From Candidatus Zipacnadia bacterium (GTDB taxonomy: Bacteria; Armatimonadota; Zipacnadia; Zipacnadales; UBA5352): 42,626 bases of DNA. The stretch is taken from contig JALGSW010000013.1 in NCBI GenBank assembly GCA_029821635.1, forward strand, positions 1 through 42,626, given 5' to 3'. Below the pieces are notes generated by a model. That model had not been told where the DNA came from. It saw only the letters and a program-made list of their open reading frames with translations, and ran no database searches. Of this stretch, positions 36,440 through 42,626 are shown piece by piece. Numbering within the stretch: position 1 is the first letter of the stretch; each line of letters starts with the position of its first letter. The position numbers and the translations under genes were made by a program.

Positions 36440-36786
36440 GAAGAGGCGATGACGGGGACGAGTAGCTGCGAGTCACCCCGAGGTCCGTTCGGCCTCACAG
36501 CGAGCCGGAGACGGTGCAAGCCCGGCGGGCTCTGACTGCGGCGAAAATCACCCCTGAGCCGCGGACCCGAAGGGCGAGCGGGCGGCGCATCAGCCGCCGC
36601 GACGCCTCGGTAGGCTCCGCCGGGTCACCTCCGTTAGCGGGTAGACGGCATCGGCGCACCAGATCCGTTCGCCCGTGTCGGCAGAGCGGGCTCTCCCCAC
36701 GTCCCAGCGGGGCAGGCGCGAGGGCCAATCAGAGTGGTACCGCGGACCGCAACACAAGTCCGCCTCTGAGTGGAGGCGGACTCTTT
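36440..36786 (+). ncRNA. T-box leader, probably Ile-specific, upstream of cimA
   Basis: GCGATGACGGGGACGAGTAG (36447-36466 region) is the Stem I base/kink-turn motif, followed by AGCGAGCCGG and GGTGCAAGCC apical elements. GCGAAAATCACCCCTGAGCC places ATC (36547-36549) followed by a purine in the specifier position, which is an isoleucine codon. The T-box sequence AGTGGTACCGCG at about 36733-36744 is the antiterminator side that pairs with the uncharged tRNA end. A 10-bp terminator stem lies downstream (36757-36782). Confidence 0.9.
36757..36782 (+). terminator. Terminator hairpin of the T-box leader
   Basis: AGTCCGCCTC pairs perfectly with GAGGCGGACT around a 6-nt loop, followed by CTTTG. The poly-T is short. 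It sits between the T-box sequence and the cimA start, as the alternative to the antiterminator. Confidence 0.75.
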
Positions 36787-36859
36787 GCGTTCTGCCTCCC
36801 GCTCCCCCGGCGCAGCAGCCCGTCAGGTCGCGCCCGTGCACACACAAAGGGTGAGACAG

Positions 36860-38455
36860 ATGCAGATGCGCAAAGTCCATGTCTACGACACGACGCTCCG
36901 GGACGGATGCCAGGCGGAGAAGATCTCCCTCAGCGTTCACGACAAGCTGCGGATCGCCCGGCGCCTCGACGAGCTGGGCTTCGACTACATCGAGGGTGGC
37001 TGGCCGAACGAGACCGCTCCCCGCGACCGCGAGGTCTTCGAACGCGCCCGCGACATGGACTGGCAGCACGCGAAGTTCGCGGCCTTCGGCAGCACCCGCC
37101 GGCCGGGGATCGCGCCCGAGGATGACGCGCAACTGCGCTACCTGATCGACAGCGGCGCGCCCACGATCACTATCTTCGGCAAGAGCTGGGACCTGCACGT
37201 CACCGACGTTCTCGGCACCAACGTCGAGGAGAACCTGCGGATGATCGAGGACAGCGTCGCCTTCCTCAAGGCCAGCGGCGCCGAGGTCTTCTTCGACGCC
37301 GAGCACTTCTTCGACGGCTACCGCGCCGACCGCGAGTTCGCGCTCGCCTGCCTCGAAGCCGCAGCGCGTGGCGGCGCGGAGGCGCTCGTGCTGTGTGACA
37401 CCAACGGCGGCTCGATGCCACTGTTCGTACGCGACGTGACGGCCGAGGTGGTCGAGCGCTTCGACGTGCCGATCGGCATCCACTGCCACAACGACTCGGG
37501 GATGGCGGCCGCCAACACGCAGATCGCGGTCGAGACCGGTGCGAGCCACGTTCAGGGCACGATCAACGGCTACGGTGAGCGCGCGGGGAACGCCAACCTG
37601 TGCACGGTCATCCCGAACCTCGAGCTCAAGACCGGGGCGCGCGCGCTGCCGGAGGGGATGCTGCGCGAGATGACCGAGCTCTCGCGCTGGGTCGACGAGG
37701 TCGCTCTGGTGCCGCACGATGAGCGCGCGCCCTACGTGGGCGCAGCGGCGTTCGCGCACAAGGGCGGCATGCACGTGAACGCGGTCCTCAAGACGCCCAC
37801 GAGCTTCGAGCACACCGAGCCGGAGGTGGTGGGCAACGAGCGCCGCATCCTCGTCTCCGACTACTCCGGCGGCAGCACGATCCTGCACAAGCTCCAGCAC
37901 GTCTACCCCGACCTCGACCGCAAGGACCCGCGACTGCGCGAGGTGCTGGCGCTGGTCAAGGACCGCGAGCACGCGGGCTACGAGTACGAGGCCGCGGAGG
38001 CGTCCTTCGAGCTGCTCGCGCGGCGCGTCTTCGGCGAGGAGTTAGGGCTGTTCGAGCTGCAGGGCTTCCGCGTGATCATGGGCAAGCACAGCGAGGACGA
38101 GGAGCCGTTCGCTGAGGCGACGGTTCAGCTCCGGCTGCCTGGTTCGGACGCGCCGGTGCACACCGCTGCGATGGGTGACGGCCCGGTCAACGCGCTGGAC
38201 ATCGCGATCCGCAAGGCGCTCAGCGACGAGTACCCGGAGATCGCGGAGATGCACCTGGTGGACTACAAGGTGCGGGTGCTCGATGCCACCGGCGGCACCC
38301 GCGGAGCGGTGCGTGTCCTGCTGCAGATGAGCAACAACGGCGACACCTGGGGCACCGTGGGCGTGCACGCGAACATCATCGAGGCGAGCTGGCAGGCGCT
38401 GACCGACAGCATCATCTACGGGATCATCGCCGCGCGCGGCAAGACGGCGGGCTGA
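36860..38455 (+). CDS. cimA: (R)-citramalate synthase
   Basis: 531 aa from ATG 36860 (ATG 36866 is also possible), with AAAGGGTGA upstream. VHVYDTTLRDGCQAEKISLS is the DRE-TIM/HMGL N-terminus with Asp and Arg of the catalytic set; IGIHCHNDSGMAAAN holds the metal His pair, and GTINGYGERAGNANL follows. The C-terminal LeuA dimer domain (GVHANIIEASWQAL at the end) is present. YIEGGWPNET and length match the citramalate synthase branch (TIGR00977 type) better than LeuA or homocitrate synthase. It condenses acetyl-CoA with pyruvate, starting threonine-independent isoleucine synthesis. The Ile T-box leader agrees. Confidence 0.92.
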   Translation: MQMRKVHVYDTTLRDGCQAEKISLSVHDKLRIARRLDELGFDYIEGGWPNETAPRDREVFERARDMDWQHAKFAAFGSTRRPGIAPEDDAQLRYLIDSGAPTITIFGKSWDLHVTDVLGTNVEENLRMIEDSVAFLKASGAEVFFDAEHFFDGYRADREFALACLEAAARGGAEALVLCDTNGGSMPLFVRDVTAEVVERFDVPIGIHCHNDSGMAAANTQIAVETGASHVQGTINGYGERAGNANLCTVIPNLELKTGARALPEGMLREMTELSRWVDEVALVPHDERAPYVGAAAFAHKGGMHVNAVLKTPTSFEHTEPEVVGNERRILVSDYSGGSTILHKLQHVYPDLDRKDPRLREVLALVKDREHAGYEYEAAEASFELLARRVFGEELGLFELQGFRVIMGKHSEDEEPFAEATVQLRLPGSDAPVHTAAMGDGPVNALDIAIRKALSDEYPEIAEMHLVDYKVRVLDATGGTRGAVRVLLQMSNNGDTWGTVGVHANIIEASWQALTDSIIYGIIAARGKTAG

Positions 38456-38487
38456 TCCGGCGCGCCAGATGCACCTGACGGGAACTC

Positions 38488-38522
38488 ACGCGGGCGAGAT
38501 CGACGGGCGATCTCGCCCGCGT
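38488..38522 (+). terminator. Terminator after cimA
   Basis: A perfect 15-bp stem (ACGCGGGCGAGATCG with its complement) and a 5-nt loop lie 33 bp after the cimA stop. The downstream T-run is weak (GTTCGCGTTT). Confidence 0.8.
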
Positions 38523-38528
38523 TCGCGT

Positions 38529-38557
38529 TTGACGCAGGCGGCGGGTGCGGGTAGAAT
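38529..38557 (+). promoter_or_regulatory. Promoter of the MNT-HEPN-methyltransferase operon
   Basis: TTGACG (38529-38534), a 17-bp spacer ending GGTGCGGG and TAGAAT (38552-38557). It lies just after the cimA terminator and about 28 bp before the first start. Confidence 0.75.
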
Positions 38558-38585
38558 CATCGTGACGCGACCCGGGAGGTGTGCA

Positions 38586-38912
38586 ATGAGCGGCAGCCAG
38601 GTCACTGAGGAGCAGATTCGCGAGATCGCGCGTAAGATCGGCGAGCAGCCGGGCGTCGTGCAGGTCTGGCTGTTCGGCTCACACGCCGCCGGCACCGCAG
38701 GCCCGGACAGCGACGTGGACCTGCTGGCGGTGTATGCGGAGGAGCCGGAGAGTCGCCTGAAGAGGATGCTGGAGCTCAGCGACCTGATCAGACCGCGGCC
38801 CTTCGCGTTGGATGTCCTTGTGACCGGCCTGGACAGCTTTCTGCGACGTCGAGCCGTTGCTGGTACGCTCGCCAGTATGGTCGCGCAGGACGGGCGGATC
38901 GTGTATGAGTGA
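38586..38912 (+). CDS. MNT-type nucleotidyltransferase (antitoxin-like)
   Basis: 108 aa from ATG 38586 with GGGAGGTG 6 nt upstream. The minimal NTase core WLFGSHAAGTAGPDSDVDLL has the GSx..SDxD signature (second Asp of the pair present), and a third acidic position in FALDVLV. Minimal NTases of this kind pair with HEPN proteins in toxin-antitoxin-type modules, where some AMPylate their partner. Its stop overlaps the HEPN start by 8 nt. It has its own promoter and terminator-bounded upstream edge. Confidence 0.9.
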   Translation: MSGSQVTEEQIREIARKIGEQPGVVQVWLFGSHAAGTAGPDSDVDLLAVYAEEPESRLKRMLELSDLIRPRPFALDVLVTGLDSFLRRRAVAGTLASMVAQDGRIVYE

Positions 38913-39375
38913 GGGTGAGGAGAGGGCCCTCGCTGCCACTGACTGGCTCGATCGAGCGATACTCGATCGGGAGGACGCATTGGCCATACTCAACAGCCGG
39001 GACAGCCGCTTCAACAACGTCGCGTTCCACTGCCAGCAGACCGTGGAAAAGCTGATCAAGGCGTTCCTTGTCGCTCATGGCGTCGGCTTCCCGAAGATCC
39101 ACGACATCGCAAGATTGCTTGACGAGTATGTTCATCCCATTGATGCTGATCTGGCTGTCCGGGCCGAGTTCACGCGCAATCTGAACGTATATGCCGTTGC
39201 CATCCGCTACCCCGACCTTGGCGAGACGATTGATGCAGCCGCCGCCAGATCCCTGGTCGATGTGGCAGACCGCGCCTGGGCCCTCTTCGAGCCGCGCATC
39301 GTGGCACTCGTCGAGGCCGAGGAGGAGCCGGCCGCCGACGACCCCGAAGAGGATGCCGCCAACTCCGATGCGTGA
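38905..39375 (+). CDS. HEPN-domain protein (toxin-like)
   Basis: 156 aa from ATG 38905, inside the end of the NTase gene. The HEPN core reads SRFNNVAFHCQQTVEKLIKA; Arg and His are separated by six residues (Rx6H), the upper limit of the catalytic RNase motif range Rx4-6H, so activity cannot be asserted. HDIARLLDEY is the usual second helix feature. The last 25 residues are acidic and low-complexity. It overlaps the NTase gene before it and the methyltransferase after it. Confidence 0.88.
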   Translation: MSEGEERALAATDWLDRAILDREDALAILNSRDSRFNNVAFHCQQTVEKLIKAFLVAHGVGFPKIHDIARLLDEYVHPIDADLAVRAEFTRNLNVYAVAIRYPDLGETIDAAAARSLVDVADRAWALFEPRIVALVEAEEEPAADDPEEDAANSDA

Positions 39376-40168
39376 TCTCCCCTACCTCGTGACGACCTCC
39401 CGCCGCACCGATCCCGAGCTGGTCGGCCGCGCGCAGGCGTGGGCGGAGCGGCTCGGGATGCCCTACGCCGACCGCGCCGACCGCAGCCTCGAGAAGTTCT
39501 GCGCCGAGGAGGGCGTCGAGGCCGCGCTGACCGTCACCTCCGTGCGCGTCGGGCTCGTCATTCCCGCCGACGGCACCGAGTACTTCTTCCACCCGAGCAT
39601 GGCGCGCACGCGCATCCGCAACACCCGCGAGGGCGGCGGCGACCCGATGGTCACCGCGATGGCCCTGCAGCCCGGCGACAGCGTGCTCGACTGCACCCTC
39701 GGCCGCGCCGCGGACGCCACAGTCGCGGCGTGGGCGGTCGGCGAGGACGGGCACGTGGTCGGCTACGAGGCGCATCCCCTGCTCGCGGCGCTCACGATCG
39801 AGGGCCTCGCGAGCTACGAGATCGACGGCGCGGGCGTGCAGGAGGCCATGCGGCGCATCGACGCACGTGAGGGCGACTGCCGCGAGGTTCTCCCGACACT
39901 GGATACGCGCAGCTTCGACGTGGTCTACTTCGACCCGTTCTTCGGGCGGATGGTGGAGCGCTCCGACGCGATGAAGCCGCTGCGCCGGATCGGGCTGCAC
40001 GAGCCCATCGAGCGCGTGACCTACGAGGCGGCGCGGCGCGTGGCATCGCGGGCCGTCGTGGTCAAGCAGCGGCGCGGCGAGGAACTTCCCGGCGTCCCGG
40101 AGCCGGCGAACATCATCTCCGGCGGCGGCAGTCGCATCGAGTACCTCGTGATCGAGCCTGCGCGCTGA
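39368..40168 (+). CDS. Class I SAM-dependent methyltransferase, RsmJ-like
   Basis: 266 aa from ATG 39368, overlapping the HEPN stop by 8 nt; an in-frame ATG at 39353 is also possible. LVTTSRRTDPELVGRAQAWA begins the fold as in RsmJ-like/UPF0341-type proteins. VLDCTLGRAADATVAAWAVG corresponds to SAM motif I, and FDVVYFDPFFGRMVERS to the DPMF-type catalytic segment of RsmJ. RsmJ methylates guanosine 1516 of 16S rRNA, but the target of this distant homologue is unknown. Co-expression with MNT-HEPN is implied by the overlaps. Confidence 0.82.
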   Translation: MRDLPYLVTTSRRTDPELVGRAQAWAERLGMPYADRADRSLEKFCAEEGVEAALTVTSVRVGLVIPADGTEYFFHPSMARTRIRNTREGGGDPMVTAMALQPGDSVLDCTLGRAADATVAAWAVGEDGHVVGYEAHPLLAALTIEGLASYEIDGAGVQEAMRRIDAREGDCREVLPTLDTRSFDVVYFDPFFGRMVERSDAMKPLRRIGLHEPIERVTYEAARRVASRAVVVKQRRGEELPGVPEPANIISGGGSRIEYLVIEPAR

Positions 40169-40197
40169 GGCGATGCGCGCAGGCCGTCTGGCGGCCA

Positions 40198-40224
40198 GCC
40201 GGGGCACGGTTGCCGCGCCCCGGC
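40198..40224. terminator. Hairpin between convergent methyltransferase and TadG-like genes
   Basis: GCCGGGGC-A-CGG, loop TTG, CCG-C-GCCCCGGC: an 11-bp stem with one mismatch, placed in the 82-bp convergent gap. T-run is absent. Confidence 0.5.
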
Positions 40225-40250
40225 CGGCCTCGGCAGATCGCATGGCGGGG

Positions 40251-41423
40251 CTACTGGACAAGCAACGGACGGCCGACCTCAATGTGCCCAACGGTCTCGA
40301 GGATCGCCATGAGATCCCTCGCATCTGGCGTGTCGAAGGCGAACCCACCGTTGCGAACGAGGGACGCGTTGAAATCGGCGTCGCCCTGGCTGTCCTGGAT
40401 GAATGTCACGGTGTGGATAGTGATCCCCTGCGCCGCCGCCGCGTCTGCCGCGTCGATGGCCGCCTGGCGGCGCTCCGCGGTGACCTCCTCAGCAGTCGCC
40501 ACGAGTGTGCTGACCCAGCCCTGGTACGGGACGTAGACGTAGTCATACTCGGCGCTTCCCTGCGGCATGCCGTCGCTGACGAGCACGATGACGCGCTCGG
40601 TGCCCGCCGGCGCCTGGTTCACGAGCATGTCGGTGGCGTCGACGATACCCACTGCAGTGTTAGTACCGGAATCGAGGCCCGAACCGTACTCGATCGCGTC
40701 GATGGCGCCGTGGATCGCCGACGAACCATCAAGCACCGATGTGAGGTCCAGCATCCGGTCCACGCTGCCACGAAAGCGGTTGAGCGCCATCGTGTCTCCC
40801 TCGATGGCGGCACCGTCGAGGACGTCGACCAGCGCGTCGTCGGCGACCTTGGCGTCCGGCAGCTCCTCAATGAACGACCCGGACACGTCCTGCGTGACCG
40901 CGATCGCGACCGGGTCCCGGCTTCTGTGTCCGCCCGTCACACCGGCGGTCGCGGTGAGCTGCATGTCAACCGCGTCGAGGCCAAAGACGCGCGCGAAGCT
41001 CATGCTGATCGGTCCGTCTGCGGAGTCCGCAGTTCGCCGAGCCGTCACACGCACCATCGGCAGGCCCTGCTCGGGTAAACCGGGGACCCACGTCCCCTGA
41101 TCGTTGACGACGCCGAACGTAATGTCCTGCATCTGGTCGACCGTGATGGAGGTGCCGAGCACTGCGTTGGTTGCCGCAGTTGACGCGACCTCGGCGCGGA
41201 TCACGCTCAGGTCGGCCGTGTGCCGCAGCATGCTTGCGCCGGCGAGCGCACCCGCATCGACGGCGTTGCGCATCTGCTGCTTGGCGACACACAGCGTCCC
41301 GATGTCGGCGACCAGAGCCAGCATGGCCAGGAGCGCGCTCATCGCACCCAGGACCAGTGAATACGTAACGCCTCTGCGACGTCTTCCGATGCGACCCACT
41401 CTACCTCTACCGGGTGATCTCAT
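40251..41423 (-). CDS. TadG-like membrane protein with vWA domain
   Basis: 390 aa from ATG 41423; the ribosome site is weak and the true start could be further upstream. The N-terminal basic cluster plus one transmembrane helix (SLVLGAMSALLAMLALVADI) and QQMRNAVDAGALAGASML is the TadG/TadE_2 hallmark. A vWA domain follows with QDVSGS (D179, S181, S183) and VLVSDGMPQG. Such proteins assist Flp/Tad pilus assembly at the periplasmic side. It follows the TadE-like gene by 77 bp. No other tad genes are in the window. Confidence 0.82.
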   Translation of the reverse strand: MRSPGRGRVGRIGRRRRGVTYSLVLGAMSALLAMLALVADIGTLCVAKQQMRNAVDAGALAGASMLRHTADLSVIRAEVASTAATNAVLGTSITVDQMQDITFGVVNDQGTWVPGLPEQGLPMVRVTARRTADSADGPISMSFARVFGLDAVDMQLTATAGVTGGHRSRDPVAIAVTQDVSGSFIEELPDAKVADDALVDVLDGAAIEGDTMALNRFRGSVDRMLDLTSVLDGSSAIHGAIDAIEYGSGLDSGTNTAVGIVDATDMLVNQAPAGTERVIVLVSDGMPQGSAEYDYVYVPYQGWVSTLVATAEEVTAERRQAAIDAADAAAAQGITIHTVTFIQDSQGDADFNASLVRNGGFAFDTPDARDLMAILETVGHIEVGRPLLVQ

Positions 41424-41500
41424 CGCTCTACGGGCGGAGCGCTTCCGCCCGACCCTCCTCTTGTTGCGCCACTGTCTGAACTGGTAGCCCAAAACGGCGC

Positions 41501-41998
41501 TCAGTCGCGCCGGAGCGTCGTCACTGCGGAAAGCGTACTGGTCCCTTCTTCCGGGCCGTCGACCAGACCGGCGAACATCCGTCCAGACACCAGCACATGT
41601 TCGTATTCCATGCGAACGCGCACTCTGTCTCCGTCTCTGGCGTTGTTGCACGGACCGACTGAACCCAGGGGCGTCCAAGAACCGTAGACACCCGTCTCAT
41701 GGTCAAGTGGCTGGTACTCGCAGGTCACGGATATCCTGTTCGGATCGACGCTTGTGAGTCCATCGACGCTGTCCTGGATCAGGGCGGGCGTCCATCCCCG
41801 ACTCGCGCCCCGCGCTGCTTCGCGCGATGTCCTCGTAAGTTCGGCCGTCCTGTCGGCCATCAGCCCGACCTCAGTGATGCCGAAGAAGATCACCGCCAGC
41901 AACGGGATGGTGGCCGCGGTCTCGATAGTCACGCCGCCGCGACGGCGCGGTCTGCGAGCAGTTGTCCGCCGATTTGCGCGCATCCTGTCCAATCTCAT
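41501..41998 (-). CDS. TadE-like pseudopilin/assembly protein
   Basis: 165 aa from ATG 41998, 10 nt after GGAGG; ATG 42022 is possible. A strongly basic N-terminus (RRTTARRPRRRGGVTIETAA) leads into one transmembrane helix (TIPLLAVIFFGITEVGLMA), then ELTRTSREAARGASRG, the TadE pattern with the conserved Glu in the first helix. Probably periplasmic-facing minor pseudopilin of a Tad-type system. Confidence 0.85.
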   Translation of the reverse strand: MRLDRMRANRRTTARRPRRRGGVTIETAATIPLLAVIFFGITEVGLMADRTAELTRTSREAARGASRGWTPALIQDSVDGLTSVDPNRISVTCEYQPLDHETGVYGSWTPLGSVGPCNNARDGDRVRVRMEYEHVLVSGRMFAGLVDGPEEGTSTLSAVTTLRRD

Positions 41999-42022
41999 CG
42001 GTGCCACGCCTCCTGCTCTCAT

Positions 42023-42626
42023 CGTTCAACACGAGACTACTGGCTCACAGCGGGCGCTCTCCCGGGAATGAGCGCGCCGTGGTACACGTGCTGCCACGCG
42101 GCTCGCGAGCCGGTGCGGATGCGGTCATCCGGCGCCGGTGCGCGAGGCCAGCGTACGTCGCGACAGATGCAGACGACTGGAGTCGGTCCCGCAGGGGCTC
42201 GATGCAAACGGGGAAAGGGTTCAGGGGCGGGTAAGACGGTACACAACAAAGGCGCCGCCCGCAGTCAGCGGGCGCCGCCATCTCTGTACGACCGTCGCGG
42301 CCGTCTCTCCGCACGACAACCACCCACCCGAACGTAGTCGTACGCATCAGGGAACAGACGTCGTTCTTTTCCCTGTACGTCTACGCCCAGCCGAGGCGGT
42401 TCGCGTCGTTGATTCTTGAGTACTGTCTCTCACTTTTCGCTTACTTTATAGCGATCGACGTTCCCAATGGCCTCTGGCTATGGTCAACATTAGCTCATGA
42501 GTTCCTCAACACGGCAAGTCTCGGCGGACCTGCCTTTTCCCCCCCGCGCGACGTCGTGGATCGTGCGACGCCCGGTGCAGGTTCGCGGCGCAGGGACGGG
42601 GAAGGCGCCTGCGACGGCACGGATGC
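42023..42626. other. Right-end region without a supported gene
   Basis: Only small overlapping frames are seen and none has a ribosome site and sensible composition. A GC-rich inverted repeat lies at about 42251-42279, followed by TTTGTTGTG on the minus strand, so it may end a minus-strand transcript from the right. A locally AT-rich patch at 42425-42500 (including TATAAA on the minus strand) might hold a promoter of the TadE/TadG genes, but no clear -35 was found. Confidence 0.5.

Noticed and set aside
36590-37972. A 460-codon minus-strand frame opposite cimA
   Set aside because: It spans the T-box and the cimA core antisense, with no recognisable protein content.
36860-38455. Annotation as 2-isopropylmalate synthase (LeuA) or homocitrate synthase
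   Set aside because: The EGGWP wording after the first strand, overall length and the Ile T-box fit citramalate synthase better.
42045-42347. A 100-codon minus-strand frame near the right end
   Set aside because: It runs through a terminator-like repeat, lacks a ribosome site and has no coding-like pattern.

Overview
The window is about 42.6 kb of GC-rich bacterial chromosome, densely packed with strongly biased, highly coding genes. Sec- and Tat-exported proteins, an outer-membrane-type beta barrel ending in Phe and a complete moxR-bat operon point to a diderm. A T-box leader and a crcB-DUF190 pair are commoner in Terrabacteria-type lineages. The many secreted polysaccharide-active proteins fit Armatimonadota or a similar uncultured phylum. 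That placement is inference; there is no rRNA gene or other decisive marker in the window.

Layout. 1-4.2 kb: the N-terminus of a secreted beta-helix-type protein, a secreted CBM plus TIM-barrel-like protein, and a PHP/DUF3604 metallo-protein. 4.4-9.8 kb: a small unknown ORF, a DUF6599-like lipoprotein or secreted protein, a polysaccharide-type ABC exporter (ATPase and permease), an outer-membrane barrel and a solute-binding lipoprotein. 9.9-12.1 kb: a 748-aa fusion of a 10-TM EamA transporter to a membrane sensor with HAMP-like and degenerate cyclase-like parts; this is the most unusual gene here. 12.1-20.4 kb: an eight-gene operon moxR-DUF58-DUF4381-batA-batB-batC-batD-batE with overlapping stop/start codons and a recognisable promoter. 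20.5-22.1 kb: an ABC-2 exporter pair, divergent from the housekeeping cluster rpoZ-dnaJ-prmA-rsmE-rpsR (22.4-26.0 kb). 26.1-28.0 kb: a second MoxR ATPase coupled to two Nudix hydrolases. 28.1-34.4 kb: a BNR protein, a Tat-exported sulfatase and, divergently, a large heparinase-II/III-like protein; together these form a sulfated-polysaccharide degradation locus. 34.4-36.2 kb: a DUF190-CBS4 protein and the fluoride channel FluC/CrcB under a fluoride riboswitch. 36.4-38.5 kb: citramalate synthase under an isoleucine-type T-box leader. 38.5-40.2 kb: an overlapping MNT nucleotidyltransferase, HEPN and methyltransferase cassette. 40.2-42.0 kb: TadE- and TadG-like pilus-associated proteins. No gene is supported from 42.0 kb to the end.

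The best regulatory content lies in the 0.8-kb gap between crcB and cimA. It carries two unrelated riboregulators pointing in opposite directions: a fluoride aptamer with its own TTGACG/TAGCAT promoter, and a T-box whose apparent specifier is AUC (Ile). The latter matches the role of citramalate synthase in threonine-independent isoleucine synthesis. The candidates for undescribed biology are the EamA-receptor fusion with its neighbouring solute-binding protein, the DUF190-CBS4 partner of the fluoride channel, the moxR-Nudix-Nudix operon, and the near-identical inverted promoter arms between rpoZ and the ABC-2 exporter.
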